A DNA stretch of 64,000 bases from Micrococcus sp. 2A (GTDB lineage: Bacteria; Actinomycetota; Actinomycetes; Actinomycetales; Micrococcaceae): NCBI RefSeq assembly GCF_039519235.1, contig NZ_CP154351.1, positions 372,001-436,000 of the forward strand, given 5' to 3'. The position numbers and the translations under genes are program-made. Below, in pieces: positions 22,304-31,858 of the stretch (its first letter is position 1; each line of letters begins with the position of its first letter). A model generated the notes under the pieces. The model was given only the letters and a program-made list of their open reading frames with translations, was not told the DNA's origin and ran no database searches.

Positions 22304-23413
22304 ATGGACGAGCACGGGACGAGTGCAGAGGCCGGGCAAGGGGAGATGCTCGCGGTGCGGTACACGGGCGGGGAGGGCGACGCCGGGATCCGGGCCGCGC
22401 GCGAGGCGCGCCCCGCCGTCGGGCCGGGGGAGGTGCTCGTCCGCGTGGCCGCCGCGGGGCTGAACCGGGCGGACCTGATGCAGCGCGCCGGGGTGTATCC
22501 GCCGCCGTCGGGCGCCTCGGAGATCCCCGGCCTCGAGGTGTCGGGCACCGTCGTGGAGGTCGGCCCGGCGGCCGGGCTGCCGGGGGAGGGCCGGTTCGCC
22601 GTGGGCGACGAGGTGTGCGCGCTGCTCGCCGGCGGCGGGTACGCGGAGTACGTGGCCGTCCCCGCGGGCCAGCTCATGGCGGTGCCGGACGGGGTGGACC
22701 TGGTGGACGCGGCCGCCCTTCCGGAGGTGGCGTGCACGGTGTGGTCCACGATGTCCGAGCGAGGCGGCGTGCGCGCGGGCGACGTCGTGCTCGTGCACGG
22801 GGGCTCCGGCGGGATCGGCTCGTTCGCCGTCCAATACCTCGCGGCGATCGGCGGGCGCGTCCTCTCCACGGCGGGCGGGCCGCAGAAGTGCGAGCGCGTC
22901 CGCGCGCTCGGGGCCGAGGACGTCTTCGACCACCGGGCCGCCGAGCCGGGCGCGTTCGCGGAGTGGGTGCTCGAGCGCACGGGCGGGCGCGGGGCGGACG
23001 TGATCCTCGACGTCGTCGGCGGGCCCTACCTGGACGCGAACGTGCGGTGCCTGGCGGAGGAGGGCCGGATCGTCGTGATCGCCGCGCAGGGCGGGGTCAA
23101 GGCCGAGGGGTTCAACCTCATGCGGCTCGTGGCCAAGCGCGGGTGGCTCACGGGCGCCACGCTGCGCTCACGGCCGGTGGTGGAGAAGGCGCGGATCGTG
23201 GCGGGGACGGAGAGGGCCGTGTCCCCGCTCGTGGCCGCGGGGCGGATCGACCTGTCCGTGGCGGCGCGCTTCCCGTTGGCCGAGGCGGCCGCCGCGCAGG
23301 AGTGGTTCGACCACGCCGCGCGTGCGGGCAAGGTCCTGCTCGTGACGGACCCCGCCGACGCGGATCACGCGCCTGGCGAGCCCGGCGACGGCGCCGCGGA
23401 GGCCCGCGCGTGA
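22304..23413 (+). CDS. PIG3-type NAD(P)H quinone oxidoreductase
   Basis: The ATG at 22304 follows GAGGAGACGTC; 369 residues. The N-terminal GroES-like domain has LVRVAAAGLNRADLMQRAGV followed by YPPPSGASEIPGLEVSG, the signature of the PIG3/TP53I3 quinone reductase group. The nucleotide-binding fold has VLVHGGSGGIGSFAVQYLAA. Zinc-ligand cysteines of alcohol dehydrogenases are absent. It reduces quinones or other small carbonyl electrophiles with NADPH. Its stop overlaps the start of the next gene by 4 nt. Confidence 0.9.
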   Translation: MDEHGTSAEAGQGEMLAVRYTGGEGDAGIRAAREARPAVGPGEVLVRVAAAGLNRADLMQRAGVYPPPSGASEIPGLEVSGTVVEVGPAAGLPGEGRFAVGDEVCALLAGGGYAEYVAVPAGQLMAVPDGVDLVDAAALPEVACTVWSTMSERGGVRAGDVVLVHGGSGGIGSFAVQYLAAIGGRVLSTAGGPQKCERVRALGAEDVFDHRAAEPGAFAEWVLERTGGRGADVILDVVGGPYLDANVRCLAEEGRIVVIAAQGGVKAEGFNLMRLVAKRGWLTGATLRSRPVVEKARIVAGTERAVSPLVAAGRIDLSVAARFPLAEAAAAQEWFDHAARAGKVLLVTDPADADHAPGEPGDGAAEARA

Positions 23414-23859
23414 GGGGGCCCTTCGCCCGCTTCCGGCAGGGGCGCAGCGACGACCGGGAGCTGGGCACCGGCCTGTGGCGACGCAGCCACGACCGCTTCG
23501 TGCGCGCGATGGACCGCTACTGGCAGGTGGTCCAGGACGCGCGCAGCCCCAGCGCGCTCACGCCGGAGGAGCACAACGGCGTCGTCCACGCCGGCAACGT
23601 GCTCGCGGACCGCGTCCCCGCCGTGCGGGCGCTGTGCGTGCGACTGCAGGAGACCCACCCCGGCGACGGCGAGCACATCCCCACCGCGGTGTCCGAGGTG
23701 CACCGGGAGCTCTCCCGGGCCTCCCACGAGCTCGCCGCCACGGCCCAGGCCGCCGCGATGTTCCGGCTGGGCCAGGGGACGGCGGACGCCGTGAGCCGCC
23801 ACGCGGAGCGGACGCTCGGGCACGTGGCACGCGCGGAGGAGCTGGCGTCCCGGGGGTGA
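23410..23859 (+). CDS. 149-aa helical protein of unknown function coupled to the quinone reductase
   Basis: A GTG start at 23410 overlaps the upstream stop (GTGA); the reading frame continues to a TGA at 23857. The protein is almost entirely helical (RRSHDRFVRAMDRYWQVVQD, EVHRELSRASHELAATAQAA). I do not recognise a domain, but actinobacterial quinone oxidoreductase genes often have such a partner. No signal peptide or membrane helix. Confidence 0.75.
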   Translation: MRGPFARFRQGRSDDRELGTGLWRRSHDRFVRAMDRYWQVVQDARSPSALTPEEHNGVVHAGNVLADRVPAVRALCVRLQETHPGDGEHIPTAVSEVHRELSRASHELAATAQAAAMFRLGQGTADAVSRHAERTLGHVARAEELASRG

Positions 23860-23899
23860 TCCGCCCGGGCGCACGCCCGCGCCGGTCCCGGAACGGGAA

Positions 23900-23932
23900 G
23901 GACCCCGCCGCCTCGAGGAGGTGACGGGGTCC
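23900..23932. terminator. Terminator between the helical-protein gene and tRNA-Thr
   Basis: GGACCCCG / CGGGGTCC arms with an inner CCTC-GAG-GAGG stem lie between the rightward gene and the leftward tRNA-Thr and can serve both. Confidence 0.7.
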
Positions 23933-23937
23933 GTGGG

Positions 23938-24011
23938 AGCCCCCTGCCGGATTCGAACCGGCGACCTGCTCTTTACGAGGGAGCTGCTCTGGCCAGCTGA
24001 GCTAAGGAGGC
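23938..24011 (-). tRNA. tRNA-Thr(CGU)
   Basis: This 74-nt tRNA has acceptor GCCTCCT/AGGGGGC with discriminator U. The anticodon loop CTCGTAA gives anticodon CGU. D loop AGCTGGCCAGA and T loop TTCGAAT are regular. An exact 3' CCA is not encoded. Confidence 0.94.
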
Positions 24012-24187
24012 ACGTGACCGGCAACGGCCACGGCAGTCCATCCTACCCGGTTCGGAGCGCCGATTCCACCGGCACCCGATATGCGATCGTGACCGGATCC
24101 TCCGGCGGCGTTCACCCGGCCGCCATGCGCCCGTCAGCTGGCCGGGATGGACTGGGGTCCAGCCGATCCCACCCTTGGAGCCGTCCC

Positions 24188-24985
24188 ATGCGCCTGCACC
24201 CCGCCGCCCCCGTCCGTCTCGGCCCAGGCCACACCGTTCCCCGGGCCGTGGGCGGGGGGCCCGCCGAGCCGTCCGCCGTCCCCGCCCGGTCTCCGCGCCC
24301 CTCGGACGTCCCGCTGCGCCTGGCCGTGGTGGACATGTCCGGGACCTCGATCGTGGAGGGAGGGCTGCAGGACACCGCGTTCTCCGAGGCCCTCGCGGCA
24401 CACGGCGTGACGCCTGGGACGCCCGAGCACGATCGGGCGGTCCGCACCTTCGAGCAGCAGCGGGGCACCTCCCGCAGCGCGGTGTTCCGAGAGGTGTTCC
24501 CCGAGCGCGCGGCCGCGCTGGCCGCCACCCGCTCCTTCGAGACCGCCTTCGACCGGCTGCTCGCCGAGCACGGCGTGCGGGCCGTGCCGGGGGCGGAGGA
24601 GGCGCTCACGCGCCTGAGGGAGCTCGGCCTGGACCTGTGCCTGTGCACCGGATACGCCCGCCACACGCAGAACATGATCCTCGAGTCCCTGGGCTGGATG
24701 GGCCTCGCGGACCTCAGCCTCTCTCCCGACGACGCGGGCCGCGGCGTGCCCTACCCGGACATGACGCTCACGGCCCTGCTCGCCCTCGACCACGAGGACG
24801 TGCGCAGCGTGCTCACGGTGGGGGACACGGCCGCCGACATCCGGGCGGGGCGCCGCGCGGGCGCGGGGCTGGTGGTGGGCGTGCGCTCGGGGGAGGGCGA
24901 CGCCGGGCAGCTGTGGGAGGCCGGCGCCGACCATGTGGTCGACTCGCTCGGCCAGGTCCCCGGGCTCGTCGAGGTCCGCGGCTGA
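24188..24985 (+). CDS. Phosphonatase-like HAD hydrolase
   Basis: From the ATG at 24188 the protein has 265 residues; the first 40 are a Pro-rich extension, so a later start is possible. HAD motif I is LAVVDMSGTSIVEGG, with the D-M-x-G-T form of the phosphonoacetaldehyde-hydrolase branch. A helical cap follows. LCLCTGYARHTQNMILESLG carries motif II, and the C-terminal VLTVGDTAADIRAGRRAGAG holds motif IV Asp residues. It should hydrolyse a phosphorus-carbon or phosphate ester bond in a small molecule. No phosphonate transport genes are nearby. Confidence 0.82.
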   Translation: MRLHPAAPVRLGPGHTVPRAVGGGPAEPSAVPARSPRPSDVPLRLAVVDMSGTSIVEGGLQDTAFSEALAAHGVTPGTPEHDRAVRTFEQQRGTSRSAVFREVFPERAAALAATRSFETAFDRLLAEHGVRAVPGAEEALTRLRELGLDLCLCTGYARHTQNMILESLGWMGLADLSLSPDDAGRGVPYPDMTLTALLALDHEDVRSVLTVGDTAADIRAGRRAGAGLVVGVRSGEGDAGQLWEAGADHVVDSLGQVPGLVEVRG

Positions 24986-24986
24986 C

Positions 24987-26189
24987 TCAGCCGCGAGCGC
25001 CGGAACGGGCCCGGCGCGGCAGGAGCGCGAGCATCATGGCCTCCAGGGCCAGCTGCTCCGGCACGTTGCCGGCGAGCCGGGTCCGGGCCTGGGCCACGGC
25101 GTCGATCCGGGCCACCACGTCCGCCGAGGAGCCCGCGGCCCCGCGTGCGTACGCCTCGATCTCCGCGCGGCGGTGCTCGTTGATCAGCTCGCCCTCCGCG
25201 CCCAGCTGCACGCGCAGCACGTCCCGGAAGAGGCCGATCACGTCGATCATCGCTCGGTCCAGCGCGTCCCGCACGGAGCGCTTGCGGCGCCGGGTCTGCT
25301 CCTCCTCGAGGCGCTTGACGTGATGGCGCAGCTTGGGCGGCACGGCCTCCGAGCCCTCGATGCCGAGCGCGCGGCGCAGCCCGGCCAGCTCCTCCGCGTC
25401 GCGCGCGGCCGAGGAGGACTCCGCCTCGGCGCGGGAGACCTCGGCCAGCTCGGCCGCCGTCGCCATCGCATCGGAGACCGCGGTGGCCCGCAGGGGCAGG
25501 GAGAGGACGGCCTCCCGGCGGCGCAGCGCCTCGGGGTCCCGGGCCAGGCGCCGGGCCATGCCCACGTGGGACTGCGAGATCCGGGCGGTGAGGAGCGCGG
25601 TGTCCGTGTCCAGCCCGTCCCGGCGGTGCAGCAGCGCGGCCACGTCCTCGACGGCCGGGATCCGCAGGGTCACGAGCCGGCAGCGGGAGCGGATGGTGGG
25701 CAGCACGTCCGCCGGGGAGGGCGAGCAGAGCATCCAGACGGTCCGCTCCGGGGGCTCCTCGATGGCCTTGAGCAGCACGTTGGTGGCCCGCTCGGTCATG
25801 CGGTCCGCGTCCTCCATGAGGAAGATCCGCCACCGGCCCGTGGCGGGGGTGGACTGGCCGGTCTCCACGAGGGCGCGCACGTCCTCGATCCGGTAGCTCA
25901 CGCCCTCCGTGGCCAGCACGGTGACGTCCGGATGCGTCCCCGCCAGGGCGGTGCGGCACGCGTGGCACCGCCCGCAGCCGCGCTGCAGGGGATCGGGGGA
26001 CTCGCACTGCAGGGCGGCGGCGAAGGCGCGCGCCGCCGTCGAGCGCCCGGAGCCGGGAGGGCCGGTGAAGAGCCACGCATGCGTGGGGCGCTCCTCGGCC
26101 GCGGCGCGCCGCAGCTGGGCCACGACCGCGTCCTGGCCCGCGAGGTCGGCGAACACGCCGGCGGTCTCCGGCGCCGTCTCCCCGATCAT
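24987..26189 (-). CDS. holB: DNA polymerase III delta' subunit
   Basis: The ATG at 26189 overlaps the tmk stop (ATGA); 400 residues. The AAA+ domain has LAGQDAVVAQLRRAA, the P-loop-like GPPGSGRST with Arg for Lys, the zinc cysteines CxxxxxxxxxCGRCHAC, FLMEDADRMTERATNVLLKA followed by IEEPP, and the IRSRCR arginine motif. It is part of the clamp loader that places beta clamps on DNA during replication. The tmk-holB pair is the standard order in actinobacteria. Confidence 0.93.
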   Translation of the reverse strand: MIGETAPETAGVFADLAGQDAVVAQLRRAAAEERPTHAWLFTGPPGSGRSTAARAFAAALQCESPDPLQRGCGRCHACRTALAGTHPDVTVLATEGVSYRIEDVRALVETGQSTPATGRWRIFLMEDADRMTERATNVLLKAIEEPPERTVWMLCSPSPADVLPTIRSRCRLVTLRIPAVEDVAALLHRRDGLDTDTALLTARISQSHVGMARRLARDPEALRRREAVLSLPLRATAVSDAMATAAELAEVSRAEAESSSAARDAEELAGLRRALGIEGSEAVPPKLRHHVKRLEEEQTRRRKRSVRDALDRAMIDVIGLFRDVLRVQLGAEGELINEHRRAEIEAYARGAAGSSADVVARIDAVAQARTRLAGNVPEQLALEAMMLALLPRRARSGARG

Positions 26190-26857
26190 CGGGCCGCCGC
26201 CGTCAGGACGTGCTCCACGATGCGGCGGGTCAGCTCCTCCGGCGGGCGCGCCGCGTCCAGCACGAGGTAGCGCGCGGGCTCCTGGTGGGCGCGGGCCAGG
26301 AACGCGGCGCGCAGGGTGCCGTGGGCCGAGGCCGTCTCCTGCTCCATCCGGTCCGGGGCACCGCCCCCGGCGCGCTCGCGCCCGGTGCGGCGACCGGCGG
26401 CCGTCTCCGGTTCCGCGTCCAGCAGCACGGTGAGGTCCGGGACGAGCCCGTCCGTGGCCCACGCGTTCAGCTCGGCGATCCGCGGCGCGCCCAGGCCGCG
26501 CACGGCCCCCTGATAGGCGATCGAGGAGTCCACGTACCGGTCCGTGATCACGACGCGCCCGGCCGCGAGAGCGGGGCGCAGCGTGCGCTCCACGTGGGCG
26601 GAGCGGGCCGCCGCGAAGAGCAGGGCCTCCGTGCGCGGATCCACGGGGGCGTGCGCCGGATCCAGGATGAGCGCCCGGAGGAGCTCGCCCAGGTCCGATC
26701 CGCCGGGCTCGCGGGTGAGCAGCACGTCCCGTCCGGCCGCGCGCAGGGCCTCAGCGAGGGCGCGCGCCTGCGTCGACTTCCCGGAGCCGTCCGTGCCTTC
26801 GAGGGCGACGAACAGGCCGGGATGCGCTGCTCCGGGGTGCTCGGGCGAGGTGCTCAC
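26186..26857 (-). CDS. tmk: Thymidylate kinase
   Basis: It begins with GTG at 26857; 223 residues. P-loop FVALEGTDGSGKSTQARAL, TREPGGSDLGELLR, and DRYVDSSIAYQGAVRG are the standard thymidylate kinase motifs. The lid region GRRTGRERAGG is Arg-rich. It phosphorylates dTMP to dTDP. Its stop overlaps holB by 4 nt, so the two are co-transcribed. Confidence 0.95.
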   Translation of the reverse strand: MSTSPEHPGAAHPGLFVALEGTDGSGKSTQARALAEALRAAGRDVLLTREPGGSDLGELLRALILDPAHAPVDPRTEALLFAAARSAHVERTLRPALAAGRVVITDRYVDSSIAYQGAVRGLGAPRIAELNAWATDGLVPDLTVLLDAEPETAAGRRTGRERAGGGAPDRMEQETASAHGTLRAAFLARAHQEPARYLVLDAARPPEELTRRIVEHVLTAAAR

Positions 26858-26942
26858 CCCCCGAGCCTAGACGGAGGGGTGGACGCCGAGGCACCCTGTG
26901 GACGACGCCGCCCGGCGCCCCCCTGCCTCTAGACTGGCGGGC

Positions 26943-27248
26943 ATGAGCGCTCCCATGGTCTTCGCCCTCACGTTCGAGCACTGGCTGTTCCAGGCGATGG
27001 CGCTCGTGGCCGTGGGCGTCGAGATCTGGGCGTTCGCGGACGTGCTCCGCCGCGGCCCCGCCGAATTCCTGCGTGCCGGCCAGCGGGACCGCAGCTTCTG
27101 GCTGCTGCTCACCGGCATCGCGCTCGCGGTGGGCGCGATGGGCCTGCTCATGGGCGCCGGCCTCGGCATGTTCAGCATCGCTGCGGTCTGCGTGGCCGCC
27201 GTCTACCTCGCCGGTCCGCGCGGAGAGCTGCGCCTCTACAGCCGCTGA
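26943..27248 (+). CDS. DUF2516 family membrane protein
   Basis: 101 residues from the ATG at 26943 with no clear ribosome-binding site, so the mRNA may be leaderless. Three hydrophobic helices (WLFQAMALVAVGVEIWAFAD, FWLLLTGIALAVGAMGLLM, IAAVCVAAVYLAG) and the charged segment DVLRRGPAEFLRAGQRD match the actinobacterial DUF2516 family, whose function is unknown. Confidence 0.8.
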   Translation: MSAPMVFALTFEHWLFQAMALVAVGVEIWAFADVLRRGPAEFLRAGQRDRSFWLLLTGIALAVGAMGLLMGAGLGMFSIAAVCVAAVYLAGPRGELRLYSR

Positions 27249-27303
27249 ACGCTCCGCCTGCTCGGCCGCTGAGGGCTGCGGCTCCGCGCCGCTCCCGCCC
27301 GCA

Positions 27304-28146
27304 TCACGCCGACGGCGCCACCGCGTCCCAGCGCACGCTCAGCTCCCCGCGCCGCCACTGGTGCGCGCGCCCCAGCACCGGCCACCCCTCGGTCCGCAGA
27401 GCGTCCGCCGTCGCGATCCAGCGCTGCCTCGGCCCGTAGGGCGCGAGCGGGGCGAAGCGCTCCCACGCCGCGTCGGCGGCGGCGAGGAACCGGTGCACGG
27501 GCTCGCCGGGCACGTGCCGGTGGATGAGGGCCTTGGGGAGGCGCTCGGCGACGTCGCTGGGCCGGGCGAAGGCGCCGAAGCGCATCGCCACCGTGAGCGA
27601 GTGAGGCCCCTCCGGGCGCAGGTCCACCCACGCCGCCCGCCGCCCGTCCTCGGAGCACGTGCCCTCCACGAGCACGCCGCCCTCGGCGAGGCGGGACCGC
27701 ATCATGGCCCACACGTCGGGCACGTCCTCCTCGCGGTACTGGCGCAGCACGTTGAAGGCCCGCACCACCGTCGGCGCGCGGGGGACCGCCAGTTCGAAGC
27801 CGCCCACCTCCCATGTCAGCCCGGGGACGCCGGCTGCGCGCTCACGGGCACGGGCCACGCGTGCCGGGTCGATCTCCAGGCCCGTCAGCTCGAGCTCCGG
27901 GTTCACGGCGCGCAGGCGGTGGAACATCTCGACGGCGGTCACGGGCTCGGCGCCGAAGCCGAGGTCCACCACGAGGGGCCTCGGGGTGCGGCGCAGCAGG
28001 GGGCCATGGACGTCGGCGAGCCAGCGGTCGACCCGGCGCATGCGCTGGGCGAAGGTCGTGCCCCGCGTGACGTGCCCCTGGGGCCCGCGCGCCACGCCGC
28101 GGGCCGCCGTCACGGGCGCGCGCAGCCGCCGGGCCTTCTCCACCAT
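27304..28146 (-). CDS. Class I SAM-dependent methyltransferase-like protein
   Basis: 280 residues from the ATG at 28146. PLVVDLGFGAEPVTAVEMFH is motif I of a Rossmann methyltransferase, ELTGLEIDPARVARARERA carries the acidic residue binding the ribose, and APTVVRAFNVLRQYREEDVP then LAEGGVLVEGT continue the fold. The substrate is unknown. It is convergent with the DUF2516 gene and divergent from gpmA. Confidence 0.8.
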   Translation of the reverse strand: MVEKARRLRAPVTAARGVARGPQGHVTRGTTFAQRMRRVDRWLADVHGPLLRRTPRPLVVDLGFGAEPVTAVEMFHRLRAVNPELELTGLEIDPARVARARERAAGVPGLTWEVGGFELAVPRAPTVVRAFNVLRQYREEDVPDVWAMMRSRLAEGGVLVEGTCSEDGRRAAWVDLRPEGPHSLTVAMRFGAFARPSDVAERLPKALIHRHVPGEPVHRFLAAADAAWERFAPLAPYGPRQRWIATADALRTEGWPVLGRAHQWRRGELSVRWDAVAPSA

Positions 28147-28253
28147 GGCCGCCAGCCTAGGCGAGCGCTCCGGCCGCCGGCGGACGTCGGAGGCGGGCCG
28201 CAGCGGGGGCCGTCCCTGGCCCGGCGCGAGGGGGCCCCGCCTATCATGGGGCC

Positions 28254-29012
28254 ATGGCGAACACCACTTACACGCTGGTCCTGCTGCGGCACGGCCAGAG
28301 CGACTGGAACGAGAAGAACCTCTTCACCGGCTGGGTGGACGTGCCGCTCACCGAGAAGGGTCGGGCCGAGGCGACCCGCGGCGGTGAGCTCATGGCGGCC
28401 GAGGGCATCGCCCCGGACGTGCTGCACACCTCCCTGCTGAAGCGCGCCATCACCACCGCCAACCTCGCGCTCGAGGCCGCGGACCGCCAGTGGATCCCGG
28501 TCAAGCGCGACTGGCGCCTGAACGAGCGCCACTACGGCGCCCTCCAGGGCAAGGACAAGGCCCAGGTGAAGGAGGAGTTCGGCGAGGAGCAGTTCATGGT
28601 GTGGCGCCGCTCGTTCGACACCCCGCCGCCCGCACTCGACGACTCGTCCGAGTTCTCTCAGGCCGGGGAGGAGCGCTACGCCGAGCTGGGCGACGACGCC
28701 CCGCGCACCGAGGCCCTGAAGAACGTCATCGACCGCCTCCTGCCCTACTGGGAGGCCGAGATCGTGCCGGACCTCAAGGCCGGGAAGACGGTGCTCGTGG
28801 CCGCCCACGGCAACTCGCTGCGCGCGCTCGTGAAGCACCTGGACGGGATCTCCGACGAGGACATCGCCGGCCTGAACATCCCCACCGGCATCCCGCTCGT
28901 GTACGAGCTGGACGAGGACCTCAAGCCCGTCACCCCGCACGGCCGCTACCTGGACCCGGAGGCCGCCGCCGCCGGTGCCGCCGCCGTGGCCGCGCAGGGT
29001 CAGAAGCACTGA
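28254..29012 (+). CDS. gpmA: 2,3-bisphosphoglycerate-dependent phosphoglycerate mutase
   Basis: 252 residues from ATG 28254. [18 protein letters not shown] contains the phospho-histidine, [20 protein letters not shown] the substrate loop, and [15 protein letters not shown] the second catalytic His. It interconverts 3- and 2-phosphoglycerate in glycolysis and gluconeogenesis. A strong terminator follows. Confidence 0.96.
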   Translation: MANTTYTLVLLRHGQSDWNEKNLFTGWVDVPLTEKGRAEATRGGELMAAEGIAPDVLHTSLLKRAITTANLALEAADRQWIPVKRDWRLNERHYGALQGKDKAQVKEEFGEEQFMVWRRSFDTPPPALDDSSEFSQAGEERYAELGDDAPRTEALKNVIDRLLPYWEAEIVPDLKAGKTVLVAAHGNSLRALVKHLDGISDEDIAGLNIPTGIPLVYELDEDLKPVTPHGRYLDPEAAAAGAAAVAAQGQKH

Positions 29013-29033
29013 CGTCCCCACGCGCGACGACGG

Positions 29034-29066
29034 GCCGGGCCCCCTCCTGCGAGGAGGGGGCCCGGC
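29034..29066. terminator. Terminator between gpmA and phoU
   Basis: A perfect 15-bp stem GCCGGGCCCCCTCCT / AGGAGGGGGCCCGGC with a 3-nt loop sits between the two convergent genes. Confidence 0.9.
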
Positions 29067-29083
29067 GCGTGGTGCAGGAGGAG

Positions 29084-29752
29084 TCAGGCGCCGTTGGCGT
29101 CCGCGCCGCGGTGGTGGCATTCGCCCGTCACCAGGTAGCGGACCTTCAGCGCGACGGCGAGACCGTGGTCGGTGAACCGCTCGAAGTATCGCGAGGCCAG
29201 GGTGACGTCGGTGGTCGTGGAGGGCGAGGCTGTCCAGTCGGGTGACGCGATGGCCCGGAACACGGACAGGTGCAGGGCGTTCACGTCCACGTTCAGGGCG
29301 TGGATGCGGTCCGCGTGGGCCAGGTCCTGGGTCTCGAGCAGGAGGACGGCCTCCTCGGCCACCTCGACGGCGGCGTCCGCCAGCTGCGTGAAGACGGGGC
29401 GCACGGCCTCCGGGATCACGTGCTCCGGGTACCGCAGCCGGGTGAGCTGGGCGATGTGCCGGGCGAGGTCGCCCATGCGCTCCAGCGAGGAGCTCATCCG
29501 CAGCGAGGCGACGACGGTGCGCAGGTCCGTGGCCACCGGGGCCTGGAGGGACAGGAGACGGACGGCCTGATCGTCGAGGGACTCCTGGAGCATGTCGATG
29601 CGGGCGTCCTCGGAGATGACCCGCTCCGCTCCGTGCACGTCCGCGGTCTCGAGCGCCGTGCGCCCGTCGAGGGCGGCGCGGTGGACGAGGCGGGCGATCT
29701 CCACGAGGTCGCGTCCCAACCGGTCGAGGTTGGCGCGGTACAGCTCCCTCAT
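29084..29752 (-). CDS. phoU: PhoU phosphate-signalling protein
   Basis: 222 residues from the ATG at 29752, giving the typical start MRELYRANLDRLGRDLVEIA. It forms two three-helix bundles with repeated E/D-x-x-x-D metal-binding patterns (ERVISEDARIDMLQESLDDQ and ERMGDLARHIAQLTRL). PhoU links the Pst phosphate transporter to SenX3 and keeps the Pho response off when phosphate is plentiful. Divergent from senX3. Confidence 0.93.
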   Translation of the reverse strand: MRELYRANLDRLGRDLVEIARLVHRAALDGRTALETADVHGAERVISEDARIDMLQESLDDQAVRLLSLQAPVATDLRTVVASLRMSSSLERMGDLARHIAQLTRLRYPEHVIPEAVRPVFTQLADAAVEVAEEAVLLLETQDLAHADRIHALNVDVNALHLSVFRAIASPDWTASPSTTTDVTLASRYFERFTDHGLAVALKVRYLVTGECHHRGADANGA

Positions 29753-29927
29753 GACGTCCTCTCCGCGTGCGGGCGCACCGTCTGCCGTGCTTCCTGCCGT
29801 GCTGCGCCCCTTCAATGAAGCATTCACCATGTCAGGTGGAGGTGAACACGGCATGAACGGCGCCCGGCGGCGGATCGACGCTCTCCTGGCCGCCCGGTCG
29901 CCCCGTGCCGCAGGCTAGGCTGGGCGC

Positions 29928-31154
29928 GTGGATCCCGTCATCATCGGCCTCCTCTGCGGACTGGTCGGACTGCTCATCGGAGTGGCCTCCATGCTGGCCT
30001 TCCGGGCATCCGAGCGCTCGCGCACGGTGGACCTGGCCGTCGAGGAGCCCACTCTCGCTCCCGGCACCGCGGAGGTTCTCTCCGTCATTGGCCGTGCCTA
30101 CGTGGTGGTGGACGCCGTCGACGGCGTGGTGCGCGCCAATCCGTCCGCCTACGCCTTCGGCCTCGTGCGGGGCCACTCCCTCGTCCACGAGCAGCTGCGC
30201 GAGTTCACGGGCGCCGTCCGCTCGGACGGCGTGATCCTCGAGCGGCGGATCGAGCTCTCGCGCGGCCCGCTGGCCCCCTCGAGCCTCGTGGTGGAGCTGC
30301 GGGTGGCCCCGCTGGACGAGGAGTACATCCTCATCCTCGCCGACGATCGCACGGACCTGACCCGCACGGAGGCCATGCGCCACGACTTCGTGGTCAACGT
30401 GTCCCACGAGCTGAAGACGCCCGTGGGTGCCATCTCCCTGCTCTCGGAGGCCATCGGGGACGCGGCGGAGGACGAGGAGGCCGTGCGCCGCTTCGCGATG
30501 CGCCTGGGCATCGAGTCGAAGCGGCTCACCGCCCTCGTGCAGGACATCATCGAGTTCTCCCGGCTCCAGGCCAAGGACGTGGTCCAGGAGGGCCGCGCCG
30601 TCGACCTGCGGACCGTGGTCCTCGAGGCCGTGGACCGCCTGCGCCTCACGGCGGAGGCCCGCGTCATCACCCTGAAGGTCGGCGGCCGCATGGACGCCAT
30701 GGTCCACGGGGACCCGGACCAGCTGATGACGGCGGTGCGCAACCTCATCGACAACGCGGTGCGCTACTCCCCGGACGGCACCACCGTGGGCATCGGGCTG
30801 AGCGCGCACGACGGGCTGGCCCAGGTGACCGTCACGGACCAGGGCATGGGCATCAGCCCGGAGGACCAGGAGCGCGTGTTCGAGCGCTTCTACCGCGTGG
30901 ACGCGGCCCGCTCCCGCCAGACCGGCGGCACGGGCCTGGGCCTGAGCATCGTCAAGCACGTGGTGATCAACCACGGCGGCGAGGTCACGCTGTGGTCCCA
31001 GCCGGGACGCGGCTCCACCTTCACCATCCGGCTGCCCGAGTGGGAGGACGACGGCAGCCCCGTCGTCGGCGGGCAGGCCGGCACCCATGTCACGCAACGC
31101 CGCGGTCATCGAGTGACCGCATCGGCCGCACCCCGGAAGGAGATCAGCGCATGA
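29928..31154 (+). CDS. senX3: Sensor histidine kinase SenX3
   Basis: 408 residues from GTG 29928. An N-terminal hydrophobic segment (VIIGLLCGLVGLLIGVASML) anchors it. A PAS-like region (about 50-145) precedes the phosphoacceptor helix FVVNVSHELKTPVGAIS. The ATPase domain has NLIDNAVRYSPDG (N box), VTDQGMGI and TGGTGLGLSIVKHVV (G boxes). It should sense phosphate limitation with PhoU and phosphorylate RegX3; the stop overlaps regX3 by 4 nt. Confidence 0.93.
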   Translation: MDPVIIGLLCGLVGLLIGVASMLAFRASERSRTVDLAVEEPTLAPGTAEVLSVIGRAYVVVDAVDGVVRANPSAYAFGLVRGHSLVHEQLREFTGAVRSDGVILERRIELSRGPLAPSSLVVELRVAPLDEEYILILADDRTDLTRTEAMRHDFVVNVSHELKTPVGAISLLSEAIGDAAEDEEAVRRFAMRLGIESKRLTALVQDIIEFSRLQAKDVVQEGRAVDLRTVVLEAVDRLRLTAEARVITLKVGGRMDAMVHGDPDQLMTAVRNLIDNAVRYSPDGTTVGIGLSAHDGLAQVTVTDQGMGISPEDQERVFERFYRVDAARSRQTGGTGLGLSIVKHVVINHGGEVTLWSQPGRGSTFTIRLPEWEDDGSPVVGGQAGTHVTQRRGHRVTASAAPRKEISA

Positions 31155-31831
31155 GCCGCATCTTGATCGTGGAGGACGAGGAGTCGTTCAGCGACCCGCT
31201 GTCCTACCTCCTCAACAAGGAGGGCTTCGAGGTCACGGTGGCCGCGGACGGCAACGAGGCGCTCGCGGAGTTCGAGCGCTCCGGTGCGGACCTCATCCTG
31301 CTGGACCTCATGCTCCCGGGGATGTCCGGGACGGAGGTCTGCCGCCAGGTGCGCCAGCGCTCCAACGTCCCGGTCATCATGCTGACCGCCAAGGACTCGG
31401 AGATCGACAAGGTCGTGGGCCTGGAGATCGGGGCGGACGACTACGTCACCAAGCCCTACTCCTCCCGTGAGCTCGTGGCCCGCGGGCGCGCGGTCATGCC
31501 CCGCCAGGGGGAGCCCGAGGAGCTCGTGGCCTCCGCCGTGGCCGCCGGCCCGGTGCGCATGGACATCGAGCGGCACGTGGTGGCGGTGGACGGCCAGCAG
31601 GTCTCCCTGCCGCTCAAGGAGTTCGAGCTGCTCGAGATGCTGCTGCGCAACGCCGGCCGCGTCCTCACCCGCGGCCAGCTCATCGACCGCGTGTGGGGCT
31701 CGGACTACGTGGGGGACACCAAGACCCTCGACGTCCACGTCAAGCGCCTGCGCTCCAAGATCGAGCCGGACCCCTCGAGCCCGCGGCATCTGGTGACCGT
31801 CCGCGGCCTGGGGTACAAGTTCGAGGCCTGA
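31151..31831 (+). CDS. regX3: Response regulator RegX3
   Basis: 226 residues from ATG 31151. The receiver domain has ILIVEDEESF, the phospho-accepting Asp in LILLDLMLPGMSG and the Lys in YVTKPYSSREL. The C-terminal OmpR-type winged helix has LPLKEFELLEMLLRNAGRVL and TKTLDVHVKRLRSKIEP. It is expected to activate phosphate-scavenging genes. The helix usually reading ELVARIRAVLRR is ELVARGRAVMPRQ here, a small oddity. Confidence 0.94.
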   Translation: MSRILIVEDEESFSDPLSYLLNKEGFEVTVAADGNEALAEFERSGADLILLDLMLPGMSGTEVCRQVRQRSNVPVIMLTAKDSEIDKVVGLEIGADDYVTKPYSSRELVARGRAVMPRQGEPEELVASAVAAGPVRMDIERHVVAVDGQQVSLPLKEFELLEMLLRNAGRVLTRGQLIDRVWGSDYVGDTKTLDVHVKRLRSKIEPDPSSPRHLVTVRGLGYKFEA

Positions 31832-31858
31832 GACCGGCCGGCCTCCGCGCGGGACGAC